From Sipunculus nudus (Eukaryota > Annelida > Sipuncula > Golfingiida > Sipunculidae), in the NCBI GenBank assembly GCA_026874595.1, contig CM049309.1, forward strand, positions 17,996,576-18,060,575: a stretch of 64,000 bases of DNA. The letters are read 5' to 3'. The notes beneath the pieces were generated by a model. The model searched no databases and had not been told where the DNA came from. It worked only from the letters and a program-made list of their open reading frames with translations. The position numbers and the translations under genes were made by a program. Below are positions 43,694-55,200 of the stretch, piece by piece (position 1 is the stretch's first letter; each line of letters begins with the position of its first letter).

Positions 43694-44789
43694 TTACCCA
43701 AAGGGCTGATCTGTGCCGGTGTCATAGCGCATGGCCATGAATGGGACCGCGAAGGAGCAAAGCCTCCCTGACATCTTGAGGTCTGAGACTATTTGCAAGC
43801 TGTCTGAAAGTGGGTACGGTGCAGCATTTGCAGGGCGGTCCTTCATGAACCTGTCCGCCTTGTCAAGTAGGTCGGCCTTACACTGTGCCAAGACAACCTT
43901 CTCTCTCTTCTTCTCTCTACCTGCCCAGTAGTCCAGCAGTTAATCCTCCTAAGGGGTCCCAAATAATTATTTCTTCCAAAAGTTCTCCCTTCCTCTGGGC
44001 TATGGGGGAACTTCCAGAAGTTCTGGCAGGCTGCCAGGAAGGGTCCCAAGCCTAGGGCTCTATGACGCGGACTTTCCCACTCCAGAGTCCTGAGGCAGTA
44101 CAATTGGGCCAATCTCTCGGAGCCAGTAAGCCAGTGGAACTAGGCAGAAAGTTGGCCGTCACCTCCGCCTCAAGCTCGCTGTTTTTGTGGAGTCCAGTGA
44201 TAGGAATGGATCGGCACTACCTAAAAGTGAAACATTAGAAAGAGGGACAGCAGTCTGACTCATAGTCAGGCGCTGTTCACTGACAAATTCATAGCTTTAA
44301 GAGATTCTCTCCTGATAGTTTCCTCCGGGGCTTGCCAGGATGTCATAGGCAAAGTCTGTGATGGGAACTTGGCTGGGGAGAGCACATGCATAACTGCTGG
44401 AGGAGGCGCTGTAGGGGGGGAACCAGCCGGAACTAAAGTGGGGGCACCAAATGAAACTTGACTGCCCATGGGTCGGAGGACTTAGACCTCAGCCTGTCTG
44501 GCTCTGACCTAGATTTAGCTCCCTGCCCCCTGTGACGTGAACTGGAAGAGGAATCGTTATTCTTAGAGCTGGAGCTGGTCGAGGCCTGTGACTGGAAGTA
44601 GGCATTGTACATATTCCAAACTTTACACTCCCACGAAAGGCATAATTGACATGGCTCAACTGAGCTGCCACAATCCCTGGCGGCTCGGAGACAGACCAGA
44701 CATCTATTATTGCAGTCCCAGTTGGGCAGTGGAGCGGAACATAAAATACATTTTTGAACAGAGGGTGAATTGGGCTTGGGTCTTGACAT
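43694..44789 (-). pseudogene. DIRS-like Gag/ORF1 remnant
   Basis: It starts at 44789 with MSRPKPNSPSVQKC and carries a C-x2-C ... C-x2-C cluster (CILCSAPLP, RCLVCLRA, PCQLC) typical of ORF1 proteins of DIRS elements as I recall them. Then comes a serine-rich stretch. It shifts frame near 44450 and again before 44110. A later in-frame part, 43694-43891, reads CKADLLDKADRFMKDR ... DLKMSGRLCSF and ends in a stop. A host zinc-finger gene is less likely given what follows downstream. Confidence 0.6.
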
Positions 44790-45059
44790 AATTACTAATT
44801 AATTGCCAATCACTGTACCATGTCAAGGACCGAGGCCTGGCAGTGCAGTGAATGCTGACAGTGGGCCATGAGTCGCTGGTCAAAATTTCTTGTCGACCAC
44901 CATGCTGGGACAAACGAGGTATAAACAAACATTCAGTTGCTAGGGTAAGGCAGCATGGGAAGGGGGTATCTAGAGGACCAGTTTCAAATTTTAATCATGG
45001 CGGGAAAGAATGAGGTGAAGGCTTAGTCAAGTGGTGACCTACTTTAGGCCACGTAGTTC

Positions 45060-45240
45060 ATCTAATAATCTAATAATATCACCTGTCTATTAAGACCACC
45101 TTTACAGGAACCAAAAGCATTAATACTGGTTATAACTAACCTATCTCATAAGACCACCTGATCATTAAGACCACTTTTGGTCAGTCTTATGGGTGGTCTT
45201 ATAAAAAGGTGTGTATGTATTTTAATGTACTGGTAAACAT
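45060..45240. repeat. AAGACCACC repeat
   Basis: CCTGTCTATTAAGACCACCT, TAAGACCACCTGATCATTAA and the inverse GGGTGGTCTTATA are related to the AAGACCACC blocks at 9343-9500 and 10020-10190. This suggests a dispersed element with inverted ends. Confidence 0.5.
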
Positions 45241-45646
45241 GGTTAGATTGTCAAGTTTTCTAAAGGGCCCTAATCCTGCAAAAATAAGAACAGGCATGAA
45301 AGAAAAACTGAATTATACCATATTTGTCTGATGAACAATGTCTTCTGACTGTACTAAGAGTGACTGTATCTTGAGTCTTGTTTGTTGATGATGTCTGGGC
45401 CTGTGATATCTTCATGTTGCGCTTCATCACATGGTACAGCAAATTAGAGACCTGTTGGAGACAGAAGTTGCTTGCCATGTTAACTTACAATTCAAAAACA
45501 AAAAGCTGATATCTACAGAGCACCTTGGGGGTATTTCAATTTTAAATAATTTGACTGATCAATAATACAAAACTGAAAATTGTTATTACCTCACATACAC
45601 AGTCATTTTTTTCTTAACATGTGCAAATGTATCCTATTTTAAATAA

Positions 45647-45760
45647 TTAAAGGGGCCTATTCCAATATCTGATGTCTAAAGAAATTCCATTGAATCTTTT
45701 ATGAAAAAATTAATAAAATAGACCAGAAAACGCCTAAACCCACCACACACAAACTGTTTG
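45647..45760. mobile_element. Half-copy of the TTAA-flanked palindromic MITE
   Basis: TTAA at 45647-45650 then AGGGGCCTATTCCAATATCT, GATGTC, CATTGAATCTTTTATGAAAA and CAGAAAACGCC follow the right arm of 4653-4907 in inverse orientation. The opposite arm was not found. Confidence 0.55.
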
Positions 45761-46867
45761 TTTTTTTCTTCTAAAAAAAACCAAACATGGACAGATGAAC
45801 CAGTGTTCAAAGGTAGTTTTGCAACTTGTGACCTTCATCTTCTGCACATATCACAGCAACCAAATACCAAGCCAAGTTCCTTGGTTTTTCTGTTTGCGAA
45901 CATTGGCACATGTAGGCTGCCTTGTTTACTAACAGCTTGTAGATATAAACAATCTAAATATGATAAATATGAACCATTCTTAACAGGAGTTACCTACAGT
46001 TTATTAAAATGTATGCAGGGTAAGCCAGAAATCACAAATTTTACAGAAAAGCAAGGTGTATAGCTGGCCTTAAGATTTATTCTGTGCATCTCAGCTCACT
46101 TCTAAAGCCTACAGTTATGAAGAAAATGTGAACACTCAAATGTGTCTGCAGGGATAGGATCATCACTACTTTTGTTAATTACTTCATTTACAACTATACA
46201 TATGCAATTAAAGCATGTTGGCAAAAATGTTGCAGTTATATTCTTTCAAATTTAGTTCAATAGGGAACTTTAAGTGACCATGCAATGCAAAGCTGTGGCA
46301 GCAGTTGTGATATTAGAATATACATGGAAGAATGGCACCTCGATCATGACCATATAAACTTTAGCAACTTAAATCATTATCTCCAGCTTGAAATCAAGTG
46401 TTCAAATGTTTTTTTTTTCTTTCTGTTTTATGTGTACTTCTTCATGGACAAATCAAGACACAAATACTATTATAATTTATATGCCAGGTAGTTGTTAGAT
46501 ATTGGATTATAATAGAAAATTCATCATATATATATATATTTTTTTTATAAGTAAAAAAATGTTGGAGTAATATAATTTACAGTTTTAACTTTTATCAACT
46601 AATGTTGTCACCAAAAGAAATTCGTTTAAATTTCCTATAAGGCTATATGATTATATTCATAATAAACAGTAATTAAAATACAATATCTTAATTTAATTCA
46701 CATTAACTAAACTTGACAAAATAAAAAGTTGATGTTGGGACATGTCCGAACCCAGGCAAAATATTCATTATTAGCACTTTTTAAGAGTGTGATGGAAACA
46801 TTCCTTATATGTCTAATTTTGGTGACGTCCACAAATGCTTTGGCTGTAGTGACGACCGTGGTCTTTG

Positions 46868-46899
46868 TGTGATGCCAATCAGCTAGCACTGACGTCATA
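46868..46899. promoter_or_regulatory. Possible promoter elements: CCAAT and CRE
   Basis: GCCAATCAG at about 46872 and a full CRE, TGACGTCA, at about 46891 lie 12 bp apart in a locally CpG-containing stretch (46820-47240). No first exon is visible next to them. They could serve a distal RAD54L first exon or be chance matches. Confidence 0.22.
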
Positions 46900-47569
46900 C
46901 ACTGCGTAGGAGAGCTGACAGAACATCCAATGCAATCTCAGCTTGACTTCCTTGGTAGTTTTACTGGACGATAGTCCAGAAAGACAGCAAAACAACCAAG
47001 AAATAAGCGTGGGATGGATTTCTGGGGAGTTTGTTAAAATTCCACGTCAGTGCTTTCGTCAGTGTGTAATCCTAACACGGCTAATTAATACCAACCCATA
47101 TCAATTCTTTAGAAAGAGTTTCTTAGAAAACACTTCGAATTTCCCGGTTGATGACGTTCATGTTGTCTGATAGTACCAGTAACACTCGCCCGTTCACCAA
47201 CTGATCGAAAAGTTGTCTCGTACCACAAAGTGCATCAAAACCGTAACATGCCAACTCGTGTTTCTCTAAACGTTTCGAAAAGTAGAACTCAAATCCCTCA
47301 AGACATGTGAAAATTTTGTATGTACTGAAAAAAGGGAAGAATTATCCTTTTTATTCAGGAAACACCCATACTGTCATACTTGCGAGGATTTTTTCTATGA
47401 GGAACAGAACCATGAGTTTCCTGTCATTTTGAACATGCCAGGGATTATAGTAAAATTATTTAAAAAAAAAGGAATGGATTCCAATGTATTTCAAGCTTGA
47501 ATAATGATTATTTAATTGTTATTTCTAAAGAGCTTTAAACAGACCAGGAACGCAATGTCCATTCGCAAT

Positions 47570-47680
47570 ATGTTTGTGTGTGTGGGGGAGGGGGCTATAT
47601 TGGGACGACCCCCCCCCCCCCCCCACGACCACACACGTTCTGGCCGGATCGAGGGGGGGGGGGCAAATGTTTTCATAGAA
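47570..47680. repeat. C-run and G-run tract
   Basis: TGTGTGTGTGGGGGAGGGGG, a C-run of about 17 (47609-47625) and a G-run (47654-47664) lie within 90 bp. The two small ORFs across it are low-complexity. Confidence 0.7.
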
Positions 47681-47954
47681 TCACGACTGCCAAGTGTATA
47701 CCCGGGCCGGCTGAGGGGGTCAATTGGGCGCGTGAGGCGCGTTTAGGAAATTTTAAATTTTTTAATCAAAATTTAATCAATATTAATTAAAGCAATTTGA
47801 GAATAAAATAACAGGGAATAGTATCACTTGCGAAACCAACTACAGGTAAAAATGCTCTCATTAAAAATTCTAATCTGTAAACCTGAATGATTCCTTTTTA
47901 ATTTTTGACCGTTTAATGGCTGAGTACTTCCACAGCTAGTGTCATGGAAATAGG

Positions 47955-48255
47955 AGATTCATATCATATTATAAGTCATTTTGCTATATTATTCATTTAT
48001 GAGACACCGCATTTTATTGATATTTGAGGAAATTCGCGAAACTGTGACACATTTCGTGAAAAACTTGTACTTGTTACTTATTTCAGTAAGATCCTATACA
48101 TTTGATAACACAATTGTTCTAATTTAATTAGCAAAAAGTGGGTTGGAAATATAGGGGGCATGCCCCCCCCCCCACCAGATTCATATCATATTATCAGTCA
48201 TTTTGCTATATTATTCATTTATGAGACACTGCATTTTATTGATATTTGAGGAAAT
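47955..48255. repeat. 80-bp block duplicated 223 bp apart
   Basis: AGATTCATATCATATTATAA and the roughly 80 bp after it occur at 47955 and at 48178 with few changes (TATAAGTCA/TATCAGTCA, CACCGC/CACTGC). The palindrome GGGGGCATGCCCCC sits just before the second copy. Confidence 0.8.
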
Positions 48256-48474
48256 TAGGCCTAAGTCCAGATTAATTACCATACCATGTCTGCTGCAAAA
48301 GATTTGTAACTGGTTAATTTGTATATGTACTTTATCTCCAAAATTTACGATGTCATCTGCAAATAACAGTCATTGAACATTCGGAAGAATGTTATCAGTG
48401 TGGATTCCGACTTGGATTGAATTTATTAACATATTATAAAATTCATTAATTAACACAGAAAACAACAACGGACT

Positions 48475-48534
<60 letters not shown>

Positions 48535-48730
48535 CTAACCCCTGTATAATACCAGCTGAATATGTAATTCCAGAGTAATTTTTTACACGACTTTATTTTT
48601 GAGTACATTGATTTTAAACGTTTTAGTATTTTACTATTCATCTCTGATTTCAATAATATGAACCACACGATATAATGTTGCACAGAATCAAATGCCTAAG
48701 GTAAATCTATAAATAAACAATAAAATCTAC
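48250..48730 (-). pseudogene. LINE reverse-transcriptase fragment
   Basis: On the minus strand 48730-48540 reads A-F-D-S-V-like sequence followed by IVWFILLKSEMNSKILKRLK and SMYSKIKSC. After the TA tract, 48440-48250 reads LLFADDIVNFGDKV...IFCSRHGMVIN. F-A-D-D is the catalytic box of non-LTR RTs, and K-S-M-Y-S-K-x-K-S-C is a usual upstream motif of CR1/RTE-like LINEs. Stops and frameshifts show it is dead. The clade cannot be set by eye. Confidence 0.6.
48480..48532. repeat. TA microsatellite inside the LINE fragment
   Basis: About 26 uninterrupted TA units. Confidence 0.95.
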
Positions 48731-49032
48731 TTTTGTTTTGTGAGATATACATATTTACGAGGCGGGTCTATATGCTAGTATGCCTCAAAGATACACCGCT
48801 GTATTCCTTCAAATATCACGCTCTTAAAACAGTCTCTCTGATCATAATCACGGTTTTCTTCTCATAAACGACTCTCAGAGCGTTTATACAGAACTCAGGG
48901 CACTATATAGAATAACCTGATGCCAGGATACTCACAGAGTCGATTTCTCCGTCACATCCGTGCACCGCTACTTCATGCAAGCATATATATACTTCGTGCG
49001 CATAGCCTAAAGCTAAATATATACAAGGCTTT

Positions 49033-49063
<31 letters not shown>

Positions 49064-49074
49064 AATATATAGAT
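49033..49074. repeat. AC and TA microsatellites
   Basis: About nine AC units followed by TATATATA. An AAT-type microsatellite lies at 49170-49212. Confidence 0.85.
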
Positions 49075-49599
49075 CAAACAGCAGGTGCGGAAGTGCCTTG
49101 TCCAAAACTTATCCCACATTCTCAAAGTATATCAACAAAGCACAAACAAAATACCTATATATATAATCTATAATAATAATAATAATAATAATAATGAAAA
49201 TAATAATAATAAACCATATAATTACCAATATCAAATAAAGATTTTCCTTTATCTTTACACTTTTTACAACTGACCATGGACAATATTTAACATTTGAGTG
49301 ACGTCATACATAGAAAACCATCAACTGCGTAAGGATGGAGAAGAAAATATACAAAGGTTTCCAGGCGTCTTTTTCACATGAACTGAATACATGGACATTA
49401 TAGTAGCACATTCCACTCTAGCTTCCGTACTCCTATTTCTGCTTTTAAAAAATCGAGCAGTTAACCAGGATAGATCTTTCGGGCGATTTTCCGTCTCTAA
49501 TGGGGCCTATATATATATCAGCATTGGACTTGTCCATATTAACCTGCCCCGCTTGAGTTCTACCCTCTGTTTCAGTTTCTTGTTGAATTCCGTCATTAG

Positions 49600-49915
49600 A
49601 GCAAGCGCCCATCCCCGTTCGTGTGCGTGTTTGTGTGTTTGTTCACAATACACCCCACGCAGTCATGAACGAAATCTCATGAAAGTTTCAGGGCATTTCC
49701 GAAATTGACTAATGAATAATCGAATAGATTTCGGTTTGGATCAGGGCATTTCGGGAATGGGCCAGTGAAGAATTGTTTATATTTTGGTATGGATCCGGAA
49801 TTGTTCCGGGTATAGGAAAGTCATCAAGGTATATTCACAAATGTAAAGTCATTTAGCACGAATATGGGCTGAATAAGTGAATGCAAACACAAGGCGGAGG
49901 CAGATTTATCGTTTT
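49600..49915. repeat. Interspersed repeat family E, copy 3 (longest)
   Basis: Includes CCATCCCCGTTCGTGTGCG, a TGTGTTTGTT stretch, CATGAAAGTTTCAGGGCATT, a second partial copy of GGGCATTTCGGGAATGGGCC, TTGGTATGGATCCGG and TGAATGCAAACA. Its CpGs are better preserved than in the copies at 2385 and 10500. Confidence 0.65.
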
Positions 49916-49921
49916 TGTTAT

Positions 49922-49923
49922 TG

Positions 49924-49956
<33 letters not shown>
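49922..49956. repeat. TTA microsatellite
   Basis: About ten ATT/TTA units. Confidence 0.9.
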
Positions 49957-50431
49957 CTCCTTGTATCAAGGTATGTGTGTATACTGTTCTTTATAAGTCC
50001 GTAGGACTGCTGAAATAAGTAATGGTGTAACCCATTATTGTAAGAAATACATGATTTGAACGAAACTTTATTTTCACGTCATTACCAGAATTGTTCCTGT
50101 AGAACAGCAAGTGTCGGTTCTTAAAATCCACTAACTCCATACCCGTTAGGCCAATCAAACGTAATTGTTCTACACATTCGCCATTTTTATTTTTGCAAAT
50201 GAAGACCAGGTCCTGCTATATAATGATTATATGTGCTATGGTACAATAAAGGAATCCTGAATGGTATACAAAATGGACTAAAATTTGTGTTGATCATATA
50301 TGCACCATTTAAAGAATTGAAAAAAAAATTTTGTATTTGCTTTGAAAGCTGACGAAATTCCATATAATGTGTATTTAGAGTGGTAAAGAAGAGAAAAAAT
50401 GCCATATTTATTTCACCCATATTGCTTGTTG

Positions 50432-50434
<3 letters not shown>

Positions 50435-50511
<77 letters not shown>

Positions 50512-50520
50512 GGGGGGGGG
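50435..50520. repeat. TA microsatellite followed by G-run
   Basis: About 37 TA units end in a run of about 11 G. Confidence 0.95.
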
Positions 50521-51400
50521 TCCTTGACTTTTTTTGCTTTTGAAAATCTTTTGAAAAACTTAGTTTAGTTACTAATCAATAACGCTTCAAGTTTATCCAC
50601 TGGAAAGTGGATGTACATTTGCGTAGATTCTGACAGATAGCACTTCGAGAGCCCCTTTGCGAAATTCTCATGATGTATGTGAAACTATAGAAAATCATCC
50701 CCTTCAAACTCACCTGGGGTCGTTAATGATACTTATAGACCATAAACATGAATTTCTGAATCTTGACCACACAGGAGTTTGGTGACAAAAAGCCGAGTGG
50801 CACAAATGTTAATTATAATGTGAATGTACATAAAAATATTCCTATTCAGGTTAAATACGATGCAAATGCCGAGTTACTGGGAGCTCTAAATTTAAAAAAA
50901 AAAACAAAATTCTACTACGACATGTCTACCTTATATAATTTGTTTTCTATTCAAAACTTTTAAAACTATAAGGATAAAATATTTCATATAGACTGACAAA
51001 ACCTGTATAATTTTTAACAAGTCTCACAGGAACTCAGGTTATTTAAAAAATTAATTGATGAGCCTTACCTGTAAGGTGAAACTTGATTAGGATTTTATTT
51101 CACAACACTAGGAAACAATCACTTATATAATTCATGGTTATTAAATCATCATGCTTTACTATTATATGAGCCAGCACGGAAATTCCGGACATCTATCGAG
51201 GCAAGGAATTTCGGTTTTATTTCATGTTTTAGTGGCAAACATATTAAATAACTGAGGACCTGGTGGGTTTATATAACTCATATAAAACCATAGCGTAAAA
51301 ATATATGTGTCATGATTCAATCTACCCTAAAACTATAATTTTAAATTCGGATTCAATAAAAAATAACAAATCCTAAAACAAAGTACCCGAGGTCCGGAAT
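50521..51400. other. Nothing recognised
   Basis: AT-rich sequence. A strong minus-strand donor-like CACCTTACAG|GTAAGG is present near 51067-51080, but no coding segment fits RAD54L. Confidence 0.4.
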
Positions 51401-51431
<31 letters not shown>

Positions 51432-51434
51432 GGG
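51400..51434. repeat. TG microsatellite and G-run
   Basis: About eight TG units then about 20 G. Confidence 0.9.
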
Positions 51435-52069
51435 TCTAGCCCGTAAAATTTGATTCGTTCGAAAGCCTCAAAAAAGGTTTTCTTAGCATTGTTCCTAAAA
51501 TGGGCATTCCCTTTACGAAATTCTGGATCCTGCCCTGCTTTATTCCTCACGTTGACCTGTATCCTGTGGTTTTTTTTTCAGAATGTATACCATGCAGTAC
51601 ACTCCTGACGTGGTATAGACAGGTTACGTTCATTCCATTTTTTCCACTTACCGATTGCTACCAGGGAGCTGGCACAGCGCCAATAATATTCTTACTAATG
51701 AGAGCGGACTATTGATTAGAAACATGGGATTCGTGACTCGTGATACTTTGAGGAGTTCAGAACAAACACATACAGTGATCTTGCAGTGCGGGAGGAGAGA
51801 TCGGAGGTAAAAATAATTAGTTAACTAATACGCCGTTAGATGGCAGGATATGCGAATTAATGTTCATTTATTCCAACAGTCCTTCAGGGTAGCCTTTATC
51901 ATAATGAAATTCATAAGGGCCCTGTATACATTAGAAAAATCACAATAAAATAAAATTTATTGTAGGATTATTAAACTAAAATAACATCATATAATCAGAA
52001 GGTTTTAAGCGAAGGCCTAGTAATATGGGCTATGTTTAATTAACAACTGATAAAGTATGATAGCGTACA

Positions 52070-52288
52070 CAGGAGCGGATCCAGGATATAGGAAAAGGAG
52101 GGCTTTAATCCAAGAAGATTATTAACAAATCCTAAAAAAGGGTTGGTCCGGAAAAGGGGGAGGGGAGGTGGGGTCCAGTCCGTTAAAAATGGTCCGAAGG
52201 TTGCGCTGGCTGAAAAAGGGGGAGGGGTCCGGACCCACCCCCCCCCCCCCCCCCCCCCCCCCTTCCCATCTCTCTGGATCCGCTTCTG
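52070..52288. mobile_element. MITE with CAGGAGCGGATCC termini
   Basis: The left end is CAGGAGCGGATCC and the right end GGATCCGCTTCTG (12 of 13 inverse match). GTACA lies directly outside both ends. The interior has a C-run of about 25 (52238-52262). The termini look hAT-like, but no 8-bp duplication is present. Confidence 0.6.
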
Positions 52289-52294
52289 GTACAA

Positions 52295-55200
52295 AACAAG
52301 TGACCCATGGGTCATGACGCTCAGCTGACTGGGAAGAGATTCGCAAAAGGAAATTTTATCATCAGAATGGTAGTATATACCCATTCAACTGAAGCATCAA
52401 ACAGATTAACCAACAGGCCAAGATTTAGTCTGTATTTATATATCTCAAAAATAGAGAAAAATGTGTAAACTTTTAAAACTAGAATACGGGTAACCGACAA
52501 GTGACTACATGTATCTGCCAAAATCAGATAGTGAGGCATGGATTGAGTGGCAAGGGGAAATAGAGTGAGGTATGTTGCATATTAGCATGGATGTCTGCAG
52601 CCTAAATGTGTATGTAGGTTGTGCCACCTACCACAAATCCAGAAAGCTGTCCAAGTTGTATACACCTGCAAAATTTTAGGCAGAAAAGTCAAACCACTAC
52701 ATGTATATGAGCGATTTTTGCCCATGGCAGACAAACAGACAAACACTGTGCAAAAATCTTTCCAGGTAACCCCTCCAGTTTTGTGCATGATAAAGACCTA
52801 TGTGAGATCTAAACACATGCACAATTTTGGCCCAATCGGTCAAATGGTTCCTGAGATATGAGCTTGGATGTGTCCAGCATTAACTAGAATGTAGGTGGCG
52901 CCACCTGTCATAAAATCAAGAAAGCTGTCCACGATGTATAAACCTGCAAAATTTTAGGCAGTTATGTCGATCCACTACAGAGAAATGAGTAATTTTAGGC
53001 CACGGCAGACTAACAGACAGACGCTGTGCAAACATTGTTACAGGTGGCGCCACCATTTTTTGTGTATGTTACAGAGCTATCAAAGGGCTACATTTGTATA
53101 AATTTTATTTCCTGATCGGTCAAATGGTTCCCGAGATATAAGCTTGGATGTCATCAGTGTGAACGTGAACGTAGGTGGCGCCACCTGTCATAAAATCAAG
53201 AAAGCTATCCTGGATGTATACACATGACGAATTTCAGGTGAATTAGTCAATTCACTGCAGAGATATGAGTGATTTTAACCCAAGGCAGATGAACAGATGG
53301 ACACTGTGCAAACATGGTTACAGGTGGCGCCACCATTTTTTGTGTATGTTATAAAGCAATCCAAGGGCTACATTTGTATCAATTTTATTTCCTGATCGGT
53401 CAAACGGTTCCCGAGATATGAGGGTTTATGAGTGGAAACAGACCCACAAATGGACACTGGATAGAGAGGAAAGGTCAGAGGTCAATGCAAATTGGTTAGG
53501 CACCAGTTCACATGTGACCCGATAATAGGTGTAAGTTTGGGAAAAATCGGTCCATTAGTCTCCGAGGAGCTCTCTGGAAACGAACGCGGCGGCGGCGGAG
53601 GAACTCGGTCAAAAACATAGTATCCGCAAAACTTCGTTTTGGCGGATACAAAAATACAGGTGGCTCCACCAGTCTGCAGAAACTAATAAAAACACTTAAT
53701 GGTCAATATCCATGCAAAAAATCATGGTGATCTCTGCATTAGTTGTTCAGATACTTCAGTTTTTGTATCAAATTGTCCATTATTCTGAGGGATACTTTGG
53801 AGTCCTATAGCTTGAAGGATATGGGTAACAGAGACCTAATTTCAAGTTTCATCAGGCACCTTTCATGGGCCTCCTTGCATGACAAGAATGAAGATTCTAG
53901 GTCCAGTTGTTGCGATTTGTACCCTGTTGACAGATAACCACATCTTTAAAGGTCTCAAAAAAAAGAAAAAAATTCGTAAAAATTTGAAAAAAAAAATAGA
54001 GGTGGCACACCCAGTCTGCAGAAACTGATGAACAGCTCATGATCAATATGTATGCCGAAAATCATGACCATCAGTGTTGTAGTTATTGAAATACTGCAGT
54101 TTTTGTATCAAATTTTCCAATATTCTGGGGGGGGGGGGGTATTTTGGACCCATACAACTTAAAGAATATGGGTAACAGAGACCTAATTTCAAGTTTCCAT
54201 GGAGACTTTACATGGGTCTCCCTGTGTGTCAAGAATGAAGATTCTTGGTCCAGTTTTTATGATTTGTGCCCTGTTAACAGATGTTCATATCTTTAAAGGT
54301 CTCAAAAATACAGAAAAATTTCGTAAAAAAAAACGAACAAAAACAGGTGGTGCCACCAGTCTGCAGAAACTTATGAAACACTCCATGATCAATATCCATG
54401 CAAACAATTATGGTTATCTCTGCATTAGTTGTTCAGATACTTTAGCTTTTGTATCAAATTTTCCATTATTCTGAGCTGTACTTTGGAGTGCCATAGCTCA
54501 AAGGATATGGGTAACAGAGACCAAATTTCAGGTTTCCATGGAGACTTATCATGGGTCTCCCTGTGTGTCAAGAACGAAGATTCTAGGTCCAGTCGTTACG
54601 ATTTGTACCCTGTTGACAGATAACTACATCCTTAAAGGTCTCAAAAATGGAGAAAACAATTCGTGAACATTGAAAAATACAGGTGGCGCCACCAGTCTGC
54701 ACAAACTGATGAAACATCTCATGATCAATATGTATGTCGAAAATCATGACCATCAGTGATGTAGTTAATGAGATATTGAAGTTTTTGTATGAAATTTTTG
54801 ACTATTCTGGGGGGTAATTTTTGGCCCCATAGCTCGAAGGATATGGGTAACAGAGACCTAATTTCTGGTTTCCATGGAGACTTTTCATAGGTCTCTCAGT
54901 GTGTCGAAAATGAAGATTCTAGGTCCAGTCGTTATGATTTGTGCCACACTAACAGATGACAGCATCCTCAAAGGTCTCAAAAATAGAGGAAAAAATCGTA
55001 AAAAATCAAACAGTACAGGTGGCGCCACCAGTCTGCAGGAACTGATCGAACATCTCATGATCAATATGTATGCCAAAAATGAAGACCATCAGTGATGTAG
55101 TTATTGAGATATTGAAGTTTTTGTATGAATTTTTTTACTATTCTGGGGGGTACTTTGGGGCCCCATAGCTCAAAGGATATGGGTAACAGAGACCTAATTT

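Larger units (their letters stand above)
41861..44790 (-). mobile_element. DIRS-like tyrosine-recombinase retrotransposon relic
   Basis: This GC-richer block reads on the minus strand as Gag-like, then reverse-transcriptase, then tyrosine-recombinase fragments, with several frameshifts and stops. DIRS elements are known for this gene set and for using a tyrosine recombinase in place of a DDE integrase. About 2.9 kb remains, well short of a complete element, and most of the RT is deleted. No long terminal repeats were recognised. It is a broken fossil and not expected to move. Confidence 0.72.

Noticed and set aside
44433-44789. A host zinc-finger protein
   Set aside because: The cysteine motifs are followed downstream by RT and tyrosine-recombinase remnants on the same strand, so it is better read as DIRS-like ORF1.
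45758-46063. A 101-aa plus-strand ORF as a host gene
   Set aside because: It lies in AT-rich sequence with no homologue I recognise, begins in a poly-A-like context and partly overlaps the TTAA MITE half-copy.
48477-48683. A real 68-aa protein with a Y-I repeat tail
   Set aside because: The tail is the translated TA microsatellite, and the head is a LINE RT relic.
52040-52384. Proline/glycine-rich ORFs on both strands
   Set aside because: They are translations of the C-run and flanking purine tracts of a MITE.
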